NCBI GenBank assembly: GCA_023392615.1
Contig: JAEVYT010000002.1
Span: 372,001 to 436,000 of the forward strand
DNA: 64,000 nt
Direction: 5' to 3'
DNA from: Bacillota bacterium
GTDB lineage: Bacteria; Bacillota; Clostridia; Lachnospirales; Lachnospiraceae
In this document: in pieces, positions 8,875 to 17,493 of the stretch
Layout: each line of letters opens with the position of its first letter
Position numbering within the stretch: the first letter of the stretch is position 1
The notes under the pieces: model-generated
What the model was told of the DNA's origin: nothing
The model's input: only the letters and a program-made list of their open reading frames with translations
The model's database searches: none
Made by a program: the position numbers and the translations under genes

Positions 8875-10068
8875 ATGGCTAAGGCTAAATTTAACAGATC
8901 AAAACCACATTGTAATATTGGTACAATCGGTCACGTTGACCATGGTAAGACAACTCTTACAGCAGCTATCACAAAGACTCTTCATGAGAGATTAGGTACT
9001 GGCGAAGTAATCGCATTCGACCAGATCGATAAAGCTCCAGAGGAGAAGGCAAGAGGTATCACAATATCAACAGCACACGTTGAGTACGAGTCAAACGCTC
9101 GTCACTACGCTCACGTTGACTGCCCAGGACATGCTGACTACGTTAAGAACATGATCACTGGTGCTGCTCAGATGGACGGCGCTATCCTCGTTGTTGCTGC
9201 AACTGACGGTGTTATGGCTCAGACTAAAGAGCATATCTTACTTTCCCGTCAGGTTGGTGTACCTTACATCGTAGTATTTATGAACAAGTGTGATATGGTT
9301 GATGATCCAGAACTTCTTGAGTTAGTTGAGATGGAAATCAGAGACTTATTAAACGAGTATGAATTCCCTGGCGATGATACACCTATCATCCAAGGTTCCG
9401 CTCTTAAAGCTCTTGAAGATCCTACATCTTCTTGGGGTGACAAGATCGTTGAATTATTTGAAGCAGTTGATAGCTGGATTCCAGATCCTAAGCGTGAAAC
9501 AGATAAGCCTTTCTTAATGCCTATCGAGGACGTATTCTCCATCACAGGTCGTGGTACTGTTGCTACTGGCCGTGTTGAGCGTGGTGTTCTTCACGTATCT
9601 GAGGAAGTTGAAATCGTTGGTATTAAAGAAGAGACACGTAAAGTTGTTGTTACTGGTATCGAAATGTTCCGTAAACTTCTTGACGAGGCTCAGGCTGGTG
9701 ATAACATCGGTGCACTTCTTCGTGGTGTTCAGAGAACAGAAATCGAAAGAGGACAGGTTCTTTGTAAACCAGCTTCAATCACATGCCACAAGAAATTCAC
9801 AGCACAGGTTTACGTACTAACTAAAGAAGAAGGTGGACGTCATACTCCTTTCTTCAACAACTACAGACCTCAGTTCTATTTCAGAACAACTGACGTTACT
9901 GGTGTTTGTAACTTACCTGATGGTGTTGAGATGTGTATGCCTGGCGATAACATCGAGATGAGAATTGAATTAATTCATCCAATCGCTATGGAGCAGGGTC
10001 TTGGCTTCGCTATCCGTGAGGGTGGTAGAACAGTAGGTTCCGGTAAAGTTGCTACAATTATTGAATAG
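8875..10068 (+). CDS. tuf: Elongation factor Tu
   Basis: EF-Tu delivers aminoacyl-tRNA to the ribosome as a GTP complex. The 397-residue protein has G1 GHVDHGKTT at 19-27, the DCPGHADY motif and NKCDM. Domains II and III follow with the usual GRVERG region. A GGAGG site precedes the ATG. It is the last gene of the str operon, closed by a strong terminator. Codon bias is extreme, consistent with its abundance. Confidence 0.98.
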   Translation: MAKAKFNRSKPHCNIGTIGHVDHGKTTLTAAITKTLHERLGTGEVIAFDQIDKAPEEKARGITISTAHVEYESNARHYAHVDCPGHADYVKNMITGAAQMDGAILVVAATDGVMAQTKEHILLSRQVGVPYIVVFMNKCDMVDDPELLELVEMEIRDLLNEYEFPGDDTPIIQGSALKALEDPTSSWGDKIVELFEAVDSWIPDPKRETDKPFLMPIEDVFSITGRGTVATGRVERGVLHVSEEVEIVGIKEETRKVVVTGIEMFRKLLDEAQAGDNIGALLRGVQRTEIERGQVLCKPASITCHKKFTAQVYVLTKEEGGRHTPFFNNYRPQFYFRTTDVTGVCNLPDGVEMCMPGDNIEMRIELIHPIAMEQGLGFAIREGGRTVGSGKVATIIE

Positions 10069-10073
10069 TCACG

Positions 10074-10208
10074 TTGGCAATGAGCCATTCGTAATATAGA
10101 AGAGCCCCCGCTGAGAGTTCACTCTCAAGTGGGGGCTCTTTCTGTATTACGGAGGGCGACGCCCGTGCACGAGCAGCTGTGCTGCGAGTGTGAGGGGCTC
10201 ATTGCCAA
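10074..10208. repeat. Nested palindrome around the tuf terminator
   Basis: TTGGCAATGAGCC (10074-10086) is exactly complementary to GGCTCATTGCCAA (10196-10208), and CGTAATATAGA pairs with TCTGTATTACG inside it. The right side has an extra GC-rich arm of about 45 nt containing GGGCGACGCCC and a second small stem. The whole therefore folds as a large hairpin with one lateral arm. Confidence 0.75.
10101..10142 (+). terminator. Terminator of the str operon
   Basis: AGAGCCCCC and GGGGGCTCT form the stem, extended by CTGAGAG/CTCTCAAG around a TTCA loop, followed by TTTCT. It is nested inside a longer palindrome (10074-10208). Confidence 0.92.
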
Positions 10209-10223
10209 GTGACGTAAGCGAGT

Positions 10224-10251
10224 GCAGACCACCGGAGGTGTGATGCTATTA
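10224..10251. repeat. 28-bp stem-loop repeat, copy 1
   Basis: The block from GCAGACC to ATGCTATTA matches 11564-11591 with three differences. Its centre forms a hairpin, CACC-GGA-GGTG. The other copy has CGCC-GGA-GGCG, so both sides of the stem changed together. Confidence 0.65.
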
Positions 10252-10265
10252 ATCTGGATTAAAAT

Positions 10266-10294
10266 TTGACAAATAATGGTAATATGCATATAAT
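10266..10294 (+). promoter_or_regulatory. Promoter of the leader/GNAT transcript
   Basis: TTGACA (10266-10271), a 17-bp spacer and TATAAT (10289-10294) form a consensus promoter about 257 bp before the GNAT start, with a tiny reading frame and a terminator in between. Confidence 0.88.
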
Positions 10295-10353
10295 CAATAT
10301 GTAGTTTATCGTAGATTTATTAGGATGGTATTATCGAAAGGAGTTGTTGGATT

Positions 10354-10389
10354 ATGGCAAGAGTAAATTATGAGGTGAATTTTATTTAA
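10354..10389 (+). CDS. Possible 11-residue leader peptide
   Basis: A short frame MARVNYEVNFI starts at an ATG ten bases after AAAGGAG and ends at TAA. It lies between a consensus promoter and a factor-independent terminator, upstream of an acetyltransferase gene. That is the layout of translation-coupled attenuation seen before some antibiotic-resistance genes. It could instead be the 5' remnant of a lost gene. Coding is unproven. Confidence 0.4.
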   Translation: MARVNYEVNFI

Positions 10390-10460
10390 CTGAATATTGG
10401 TAAAGGCATTTGCCTTTGCACCTTCTTCCAGCAACCTAAATCGTGTATAAAGTTTAAATG

Positions 10461-10488
10461 AAAGCACGCCTTGGCAGCGTGCTTTTTG
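10461..10488 (+). terminator. Terminator/attenuator before the GNAT gene
   Basis: AAAGCACGC and GCGTGCTTT pair around TTGGCA, with TTTTT from the end of the stem onward. An upstream hairpin (GGTAAAGGCA/TGCCTTTGCACC, about 10399-10423) could compete or pause RNA polymerase. Confidence 0.8.
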
Positions 10489-10550
10489 TGTGCTCTAACA
10501 TGCGGAGACAGAGTATTAAAGGGACAAATCAGAAATTGAGGAGGAATTGT

Positions 10551-11507
10551 ATGGAAATTATAAATTTTACTGACGAACATATTGATCAAGTAATTAACAT
10601 AGCAAAACATAATTATGAAAATGAACGCAAATTTGTTCCAGCCTTGCCACCTGTAAAAACATGGCCAGATATTTCAGGCTTTGTAAAAAATGGATTAGGA
10701 GTTGTCGCTATTGACGGTGATAAAGTGCTTGGCTATTTATGTTGTGTTACACCTTTTAAAAACGCATTTCATTCAACGGATGCGGTAGGAGTCTTCTCTC
10801 CTATGCACTGTAACGGCAGTATAAGCGAAAATAGAGAAGTAATCTATTCTCGTATGTATCAATCTGCAGCAGAAAAGTGGGTAAAAACTAAAGCTTCTAG
10901 CCACGCAATTTGTTTATATGCTCATGACACTGTTGCTCAAAATTTATTCTTCCATAATGGATTTGGTATAAGATGTATGGATGCAATAAGACCAATGGAG
11001 GAAATAACTTTATACGGTTGCCCTGGATACACATTTGAAGAACTGCACTATACTGACTACAACTTGGTTTATCCATTGTACAGTTTACTTGGTGAACATA
11101 TGGCAGAAAGCCCTTGTTTTATTGTTCGCTCACATTCTATGGAAACCTTTTCAAAATCAATAACAAATGATAGCAGATTTTTTGTAGCAAAGAGATGCAA
11201 TGAAATTGTGGCATTTTTGAAAATTGTTAATAGTAGTGAAACTTTTATAACTGAAGCCAATGATTTGCGCTATGTAGATGGAGCGTTTTGTCTGCCCGAA
11301 CATAGGGGAAGACAAATTTATCCCAACTTGCTTAATTATGCAATTGGTAAACTAAAAGTTGAAGGATATAAATATCTAGGTGTTGATTTTGAAAGTATAA
11401 ATCCGACAGCATATCATTTTTGGCCAAAATATTTCAATGTATATACTCATAGTGTTGTTAGGCGTATTGATGAACACAGCCTAAAGCAGAAAATTGTGAT
11501 TATATAG
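10551..11507 (+). CDS. GNAT-family N-acetyltransferase, probably two-domain
   Basis: The ATG at 10551 follows GAGGAGGAA and gives 318 residues. The N-terminal part has weak GNAT features (VVAIDGDKVLGYLCC, then LYAHDTVAQNLFFHNGFGIR). The C-terminal half repeats the pattern (FVAKRCNEIVAFLKI, then VDGAFCLPEHRGRQIYPNLL, a likely acetyl-CoA loop, and LGVDFESINPTAYHFW). It would transfer an acyl group from acyl-CoA to an unknown amine. The leader with terminator upstream suggests inducible expression. It lies between the two copies of a 28-bp stem-loop repeat and reads more AT-rich than the ribosomal genes beside it. Confidence 0.8.
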   Translation: MEIINFTDEHIDQVINIAKHNYENERKFVPALPPVKTWPDISGFVKNGLGVVAIDGDKVLGYLCCVTPFKNAFHSTDAVGVFSPMHCNGSISENREVIYSRMYQSAAEKWVKTKASSHAICLYAHDTVAQNLFFHNGFGIRCMDAIRPMEEITLYGCPGYTFEELHYTDYNLVYPLYSLLGEHMAESPCFIVRSHSMETFSKSITNDSRFFVAKRCNEIVAFLKIVNSSETFITEANDLRYVDGAFCLPEHRGRQIYPNLLNYAIGKLKVEGYKYLGVDFESINPTAYHFWPKYFNVYTHSVVRRIDEHSLKQKIVII

Positions 11508-11563
11508 AGTGCGAAAGACAGCTTTTCTATTAAGTCGGAGGTAAGAAACTATCATTTGCACTC

Positions 11564-11591
11564 GCAGACCGCCGGAGGCGGGATGCTATTA
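11564..11591. repeat. 28-bp stem-loop repeat, copy 2
   Basis: Second copy of the repeat at 10224-10251, in direct orientation 1,340 bp away, with the hairpin CGCC-GGA-GGCG. It lies just upstream of the blaI promoter, as copy 1 lies just upstream of the leader promoter. Confidence 0.65.
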
Positions 11592-11624
11592 CTTATTTTA
11601 TTGGAAAATAAATGTAAAAATTTG

Positions 11625-11652
11625 GTGACAAAATTGGTTACATATGTATACA
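11625..11652 (+). promoter_or_regulatory. blaI promoter with TACATATGTA operator
   Basis: A weak -35 GTGACA (11625-11630) and -10 TATACA (11647-11652) are 16 bp apart. The dyad TACATATGTA at 11639-11648 covers the spacer and the edge of the -10 box, and it matches the TACA-N2-TGTA half-site pattern of BlaI/MecI operators. Autorepression by the downstream BlaI-like protein is inferred. Confidence 0.6.
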
Positions 11653-11727
11653 ATATAAATGGTTACAAACATAGCCAATTAATATTATTCTATAGATTTA
11701 AATTCAGGCGAAAGGAAAGAATATATT

Positions 11728-12093
11728 ATGAAAATATCAATTACGGATTCAGAGCTTGAGATCATGAAAGTTTTGTGGAAAAAAGGGTCAGCAACGTCAC
11801 GTGAGATATTAGAGGGTGTATCTGGCGACGAAATAAAAAATCGAAATACAGTAAAGACATTGCTAATGAGACTTGTTGCCAAAGACGCAGTAAAATACGA
11901 AAAGATAAACGAGCGTGCATATAAATATAAACCACTTGTGAAAGAACAGGAGTATATTACGCAGAGTAGTGACCGTTTTCTTGATAAATTGTTTGAAGGC
12001 TCAGCTAAGAAGCTAATATTAAATTTTGTTCAAAGCGAAAAGATAAGCAAGGATGAGCTGGAAGAACTTATTAAACAGTTAGGAGATGAATGA
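11728..12093 (+). CDS. BlaI/MecI-family transcriptional repressor
   Basis: The 121-residue protein is a winged-helix repressor of the BlaI/MecI/CopY family. The start (ITDSELEIMKVLWKKGSATSREI) holds the first helices of the DNA-binding domain, NTVKTLLMRLVAKDAV the recognition region, and the C-terminal third a dimerisation helix pair. These repressors are inactivated when a partner M56 metalloprotease senses an envelope signal. That partner overlaps its 3' end here. The regulon probably includes its own operon and possibly the ABC genes downstream. Confidence 0.92.
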   Translation: MKISITDSELEIMKVLWKKGSATSREILEGVSGDEIKNRNTVKTLLMRLVAKDAVKYEKINERAYKYKPLVKEQEYITQSSDRFLDKLFEGSAKKLILNFVQSEKISKDELEELIKQLGDE

Positions 12094-12094
12094 C

Positions 12095-13486
12095 ATGAGC
12101 ACTATTTTTTATAATATATTAATGTGTTCACTTTGTGGATCGGTAGCAGGTGCAGTTATTTTGATTTTTAGAAGATTTTCGGACACTCTTACTTCTCCCC
12201 GATGGAAATGTGCTATTTGGACATTAATTATAGTGCTACTTGTATTACCGTATAGAATTCCTCTGGATCTTGGCAGTGTTAATACTGTGCAGATAACAGA
12301 TACAGCTATCATAAAGAGTATAAGGGGGCTTCCATATAAAAATGTTAGTAATATTACATTGCAATCACAAGATGCCAAGAACATTACCAATGGAAACGGA
12401 GGAGGCAAGGTTGCCCAAGCTCCCATTTCTCAGCAAAGTACGAGCGTGTCGAATGACTCATCGTTATCAAGTAAGAAGTCTTCCTTTCATATGTTGAATT
12501 TTATACTTAACTCACTGTTCCCTATATCCTGGCTTTTCGGTGTGGTTTTAATGCTTGTATTTATGGCACTAGGTACAATGAGACTTAAAAATCGTATCAA
12601 GTATGCTAAAATTGATCATGTACATAACAAGATACATGAAATTACTGCCGATTGTTGCCGGCGAATAGGTCTTAAAAAACCAATTGAAGTTGTAGTACAA
12701 TCTTATCTCAAATCACCGGTAATTATGGGTGTGATACGAGCTAAAATTATTTTGCCAGAATATACGGAAGAGCTTGATGAAGAAACGCTTAGATATATTA
12801 TTATGCACGAATTATCACATTACAAGCGTTTTGATATGCTGACAAATAATCTTTTGAATATAGTTCGCGCAATACATTGGTTCAATCCTTTTGTATGGGT
12901 TTGCATTGATAAGATGCACCAAGACCTAGAGATTGCTACAGATGCATATGTGCTCAAACATCTGAAAGAAAACGATTACAACCAATATGCAATGTCGTTG
13001 CTTCGGATCATTGGTAGGGAGCAGTGTATTAGCTTGGCACCAATGCAGTTATGTATGGTGGACAATTCTAAGCATATAAAAAGAAGAATCATGATGATTA
13101 AGCAGACTGGTTCTTTCAAAAAGAGAGCAATGATAAACTCGTTTGCAGGTATCGTAATAATAGCTTTTTCTGTGTTGATATTTTTCACCGTCAGACCGAG
13201 TGTTGCAGATGCAAGTAGTGCAATAATTACCACGCCTACAATCGAGCCAACCGTTAAGGAGACCTCCTTAAAACCAAGCATCCCCATTATTTTGATTTCT
13301 GACTTGAAAGATAAAACCGTAGAGAATTTAACTGAAATTATTTGTTCTGACAGAGGAGAGATGACATTTAATTATTATCCTGAAAAAACAGGGGAGTTAT
13401 GGAGTGGGCAAGCAGACCAAGTGCATCCGATTTCGAACGGTACATTTGTTTATGATTATGGCAACAATATTGACATCGTTGACTAA
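12095..13486 (+). CDS. BlaR1/MecR1-like M56 membrane metalloprotease
   Basis: This is an integral membrane sensor protease. Membrane helices lie near residues 5-25, 35-50, about 145-165 and about 350-370. The zinc motif HELSH starts at residue 238, followed by an EIATDAYVL segment with the third ligand. The extracellular tail after the last helix is only about 95 residues and is not a penicillin-binding domain, so it probably senses something other than a beta-lactam. ATG 12095 is preferred (nine bases after GGAG); ATG 12086 lies directly against the site. The gene overlaps blaI translationally. Confidence 0.88.
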   Translation: MSTIFYNILMCSLCGSVAGAVILIFRRFSDTLTSPRWKCAIWTLIIVLLVLPYRIPLDLGSVNTVQITDTAIIKSIRGLPYKNVSNITLQSQDAKNITNGNGGGKVAQAPISQQSTSVSNDSSLSSKKSSFHMLNFILNSLFPISWLFGVVLMLVFMALGTMRLKNRIKYAKIDHVHNKIHEITADCCRRIGLKKPIEVVVQSYLKSPVIMGVIRAKIILPEYTEELDEETLRYIIMHELSHYKRFDMLTNNLLNIVRAIHWFNPFVWVCIDKMHQDLEIATDAYVLKHLKENDYNQYAMSLLRIIGREQCISLAPMQLCMVDNSKHIKRRIMMIKQTGSFKKRAMINSFAGIVIIAFSVLIFFTVRPSVADASSAIITTPTIEPTVKETSLKPSIPIILISDLKDKTVENLTEIICSDRGEMTFNYYPEKTGELWSGQADQVHPISNGTFVYDYGNNIDIVD

Positions 13487-13619
13487 AAATCAGTTGATAT
13501 CAAGAGGTCTTTGATATCTCGCTTCATGTTTTTAACGTTATTATAGGATGGAAAAGTGAATGATTTTACTAAAACACATTAAGGTTTGATAGGATGTGAC
13601 CATATGAGGAGGTATAGTA

Positions 13620-16583
13620 TTGAAAGTTATTAGCCAACTTTTTAAATTATCATTACATTACTGGAAAAACCACATAAAGCGTATTATTACATTTGCAATC
13701 GTAATTATTATAGGAACGGCTGCTCTTTGTATGGCAACACTTTTTATTCGGAGTGAAAAACAGAATGAATTAAATCGGATATTAACGACCCTTGGCAATT
13801 ATGATTCTGCATTTTTATCAATGAATAAGAAAGATCTTAAAATAATTGAAAACTGTGACAAGGTGTCAACTTATGGCTATTATGATGAATTAGGATATGG
13901 CAGTATGACAGATGGAAAACAATATAAAGTTGCATCCTTTCCTGATGAAAAATCCGAAGAATTATTTCACATGACTTGCATAAAAGGAAGGTATCCGAAA
14001 GCAGAAGATGAGATTGCAATCGATTTAAAAACGGTTAAGGATTTAGGCGTAATCCCAAATGTGGGCAACAAAGTCACATTAAAATTATGGAATTTGAAAC
14101 ACAAAGAATTAGTGACAAAGGAGTATAAGATTTCAGGAATTTATGAATTATCAGATTCAGTTGCAGAAAGTGGCTATTCAAGATTCCAATTTATCCCTGA
14201 TAAAGTTACATATGATAGGCCTCTTATGTTTGTATCGAAAGATAATGCAAAGGTCTTCTCTAGTAATACAATCACTTCATTTATACAGACCAATGATGAT
14301 GTTTCTAAAACGATTGATGAATTAATGGCTGCAGGATTAGCAGAACCCAATAGTATACTTGATCCTTCTTATGGTAGAACCTATTCCTATGCTTATGTCC
14401 TTGGTGCTATCTATAATAAGGATAGTATACATAATGTATCTGATTTAAATAGTACAGTGGATAAAGGGAATATATATAAAGATTTCTATTCCTATATTTT
14501 AATACCAATATTTTCACTATTAATTTTGGTAGTTGTTGTGTTGTCAGTATTTAGTTTGGTTAGAAATCTGTTACTGGATCGGGCAGAAGAAATTGCTATT
14601 TTGCGGAGCATTGGAATGACCAAATATACCGGCGTACTTTATTTGTTTATCGAGCTGATGGTTATATCAAGCATTTTTATTGTACTTGGATTGCTCGTTG
14701 GTAGTGGGTTACATTATGTTATCCTTTTATTTATGAATCATATTTGGAATCTGAATCTACCACTTGGTTTTCAAGTGAATACCTATGTCAAAGAGGTTAC
14801 GGCATCTCCTTATCTATATTCCTTTATCGTTTTGATGGTAAGTTGTGTAGTTGCTTGTATAATGCCTTTATTAAAAATGCTTCAATTAACTCCCGTTGCC
14901 ATGTTCCAAAAACGCCTATATATTCAAAGGTCGAATAAAAGAAAGCATAGTACGGATTTTACCAAAAGCAGTTGGAGGAGTGTGATTAATAAACACTTAA
15001 AATTTCATGATATAACAGCCATTATTATAACTATAATTGTCATTAGTACTGTGTTTTTTGGTTTTAATTATTTTAAAGCTTATTCAGAACTTAAAAATCA
15101 TCAATATGAAGGTGATCTTGTGGATAACAGTATGTTAGATAATGATTATACAGTAACAAAATCAAAAAATATTTCTCCGTATGAATTTTGTATTGAGAAC
15201 CATCATGAGAAGGGTATTAAAGAAAAAGCCTATACTGAGTTTGCTAAGAAAGAGTATATCGATACATCATTTGCTAGAATTTTAAATAAATCCACTCGAT
15301 TATCTTATTCAGTGAAGGGAGACTCCGATTTTTCTAAGCTTTTTAGTAATTCTGACCTTAGGCGCCATCCGGCTTCAGAGGATAAATTTGATAATGCTCT
15401 TCATGAGGCGGAAGAGGCCATAATTAATGCGGTTGGCTATAAATCATCAGAGTCTGTCTACTCCATGCCGTCCATAGGTATCTTGGAAAATGAGTTAAAC
15501 AAACTGAAATCCTTTGTAAAGCTTGGTAAAATTGATGCTGAAAAGATTAGAGAGGGAAAAGAAGTTGTCCTAATTGTCCCAGCTAAAATGCAGGAAATAG
15601 CTTTAAAAACCTTAAAGGTAGGAGAGACATTACCATTAAGTGATGTTGTGTTGAGTCAAAAGGAGGAGGCTATTAATTTTAATTTTTTGACGAAAGAAGA
15701 CTTATCTAAACCGGTATTTAAACAGATGGTCACTATTCCTGAAACAAACAATGAAGTACCACTTACATCTTATGCTTTTGGTCATAGGAAGAATATTAAC
15801 GTAAAAATAGGTGCGATCGTAGTTCTTGATGATGATAATATGTTGCAGAAATATTCCGTACTTAATGACAATAAGACGGAGGAGGAACCATCCTACGAAA
15901 TTAGTTTGGTATGTTTACCCGATACGTTCAGTCATTGGGGTCTTCCGGACAAGCTTTTTACAGAAGCAGAGTTCAAATTAAAAAGTAATGCAAGCATCGA
16001 TACCGCGAATAAGGACTGGTATGAAATTATGTCACAGTGTACAGGCATTTCTTATAGTTCTGCATCAGAAATAAAAGACAAATTGAATCGGAATGCAGGA
16101 AGTGTTATGGCAGTTTATTACTTAATGATTATGTTATTGGTTATCGTCGGTATGCTTACAATTACAATTAAGTTTTTTAGTAAAATAAAAATGAAAAATC
16201 AAACGATTACTAGGTTACGTGCAACCGGTATGTCCTTAGGACAGTTAGAAAAAATCATTATAAGTCAGAATCTTATCTATCCTGTGATTGGTGCAATAAT
16301 CGCTATGATTCCTACTATCATATGTCAACAATTTTTTAACTATATAAAACACTGTCTGGATTCTGGTAAATGGGAAGCAGCTTACTTTGCTGGTCCAGGG
16401 GTAAGAGAACCGTGGTATCATAATATACCGTTCCGGTATAATTTATTTGATTATCATCCGGTAATAACGCTTGTAGTGATCGTTATAGCATTCCTATGTC
16501 TGATGTTACTTGCAACCATACCACAGATTCTTTATATGAGAAAGCAAGTGATTGCAGATAATATTGATAATGATACATTTTAA
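13620..16583 (+). CDS. ABC transporter permease, MacB/FtsX type
   Basis: The 987-residue permease starts at TTG behind AGGAGG. An N-terminal helix (about residues 20-45) is followed by an extracytoplasmic domain. An FtsX domain with three helices spans about 290-430, including the coupling segment EEIAILRSIGMTK. A helix near 470 and a large outside domain (about 490-830) come next, then a second FtsX-type core at about 835-980 with ITRLRATGMSLGQLE. This duplicated layout fits MacB-like transporters that act on envelope substrates such as peptides or lipoproteins. It pairs with the ATPase 45 bp downstream. Confidence 0.88.
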   Translation: MKVISQLFKLSLHYWKNHIKRIITFAIVIIIGTAALCMATLFIRSEKQNELNRILTTLGNYDSAFLSMNKKDLKIIENCDKVSTYGYYDELGYGSMTDGKQYKVASFPDEKSEELFHMTCIKGRYPKAEDEIAIDLKTVKDLGVIPNVGNKVTLKLWNLKHKELVTKEYKISGIYELSDSVAESGYSRFQFIPDKVTYDRPLMFVSKDNAKVFSSNTITSFIQTNDDVSKTIDELMAAGLAEPNSILDPSYGRTYSYAYVLGAIYNKDSIHNVSDLNSTVDKGNIYKDFYSYILIPIFSLLILVVVVLSVFSLVRNLLLDRAEEIAILRSIGMTKYTGVLYLFIELMVISSIFIVLGLLVGSGLHYVILLFMNHIWNLNLPLGFQVNTYVKEVTASPYLYSFIVLMVSCVVACIMPLLKMLQLTPVAMFQKRLYIQRSNKRKHSTDFTKSSWRSVINKHLKFHDITAIIITIIVISTVFFGFNYFKAYSELKNHQYEGDLVDNSMLDNDYTVTKSKNISPYEFCIENHHEKGIKEKAYTEFAKKEYIDTSFARILNKSTRLSYSVKGDSDFSKLFSNSDLRRHPASEDKFDNALHEAEEAIINAVGYKSSESVYSMPSIGILENELNKLKSFVKLGKIDAEKIREGKEVVLIVPAKMQEIALKTLKVGETLPLSDVVLSQKEEAINFNFLTKEDLSKPVFKQMVTIPETNNEVPLTSYAFGHRKNINVKIGAIVVLDDDNMLQKYSVLNDNKTEEEPSYEISLVCLPDTFSHWGLPDKLFTEAEFKLKSNASIDTANKDWYEIMSQCTGISYSSASEIKDKLNRNAGSVMAVYYLMIMLLVIVGMLTITIKFFSKIKMKNQTITRLRATGMSLGQLEKIIISQNLIYPVIGAIIAMIPTIICQQFFNYIKHCLDSGKWEAAYFAGPGVREPWYHNIPFRYNLFDYHPVITLVVIVIAFLCLMLLATIPQILYMRKQVIADNIDNDTF

Positions 16584-16628
16584 TTAGAATCGATATGTGC
16601 AAAATATGCGCAGGAATGGAGGTAAAGT

Positions 16629-17303
16629 ATGGATAATATAGCTCTTAGAACAAATCATTTAAGTAAAATATATAAAATGGGTGAGAATACGGTAGAGGCT
16701 GTTAAAAATGTTGATATAGCAATTGAAAGTGGGAGCTTTGTAGCTTTGACTGGAACAAGTGGAAGCGGAAAATCGACATTGATGCATATGTTTGGCGCAC
16801 TAGATGTTCCATCAGAAGGAGAGGTTTTCATCCGTGATATTAATCTTAAAACCTGTTCTGAAAAACAATTAGCTAAAGTTAGACGTGAGGAGATTGGGTT
16901 TGTTTTTCAAAATTTCTGCTTGATTCAAGAGTTAAATGTAAAAGAAAATATTGTGTTGCCGATTCTTCTGGCTTCAGGAAAAGTAAACGACACTTATATT
17001 AATGAGCTGATGGAACAGCTTGGAATCAGTGATCGTGCTAAACATATGCCATCTCAACTTAGCGGAGGAGAACAGCAGCGTGTAGCGATTGCCAGGGCTT
17101 TGGCTAATGATCCATCCATCATATTATGCGATGAGCCGACAGGAAATTTGGACCAGAAAACAAGCGATGAGGTAATGGAGTTATTACACTTTATGCATCA
17201 AAAATATAATAAAACATGTCTTGTGGTAACTCATGATGCTCACGTAGCAAGTGGAGCTGATTATATTCTGAAGATAGAAGATGGTCGTATTGTAGAGGAA
17301 TAA
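16629..17303 (+). CDS. ABC transporter ATP-binding protein, MacB/LolD type
   Basis: The 224-residue ATPase has Walker A GTSGSGKS at 42-49, the Q-loop in VFQNFCLIQELNV, signature LSGGEQQ, Walker B ILCDEPTGNLD and the switch histidine in LVVTHDAHVA. DEPTGNLD is characteristic of the MacB/LolD/FtsE group. With the upstream permease it forms one transporter, probably for antimicrobial peptide or envelope-stress defence, given the BlaI/M56 pair beside it (inference). Confidence 0.95.
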   Translation: MDNIALRTNHLSKIYKMGENTVEAVKNVDIAIESGSFVALTGTSGSGKSTLMHMFGALDVPSEGEVFIRDINLKTCSEKQLAKVRREEIGFVFQNFCLIQELNVKENIVLPILLASGKVNDTYINELMEQLGISDRAKHMPSQLSGGEQQRVAIARALANDPSIILCDEPTGNLDQKTSDEVMELLHFMHQKYNKTCLVVTHDAHVASGADYILKIEDGRIVEE

Positions 17304-17354
17304 TAAAAAGGAATAATCAAGTATTTCAATTAAATAAAGTTGGATTGTTGTACA

Positions 17355-17391
17355 CTCCAGTGAATAATTTGTGTTCACTGGAGCTTTTTTT
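17355..17391 (+). terminator. Terminator after the ABC operon
   Basis: CTCCAGTGAA and TTCACTGGAG form a 10-bp stem followed by a run of seven T residues. Confidence 0.93.
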
Positions 17392-17493
17392 CTACATCCG
17401 AATCTACACATCTATCATGCATTAGTAAGATGATTTGCAAAATATTCCACTATTTACTATAATACATTTAATGATAGTTTAGGAGGTAGAAAT

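Noticed and set aside
13494..13517. GATATCAA/TTGATATC hairpin after the M56 gene as a terminator
   Set aside because: No T run follows, so it may only be a weak stem; ABC genes downstream could still be co-transcribed.
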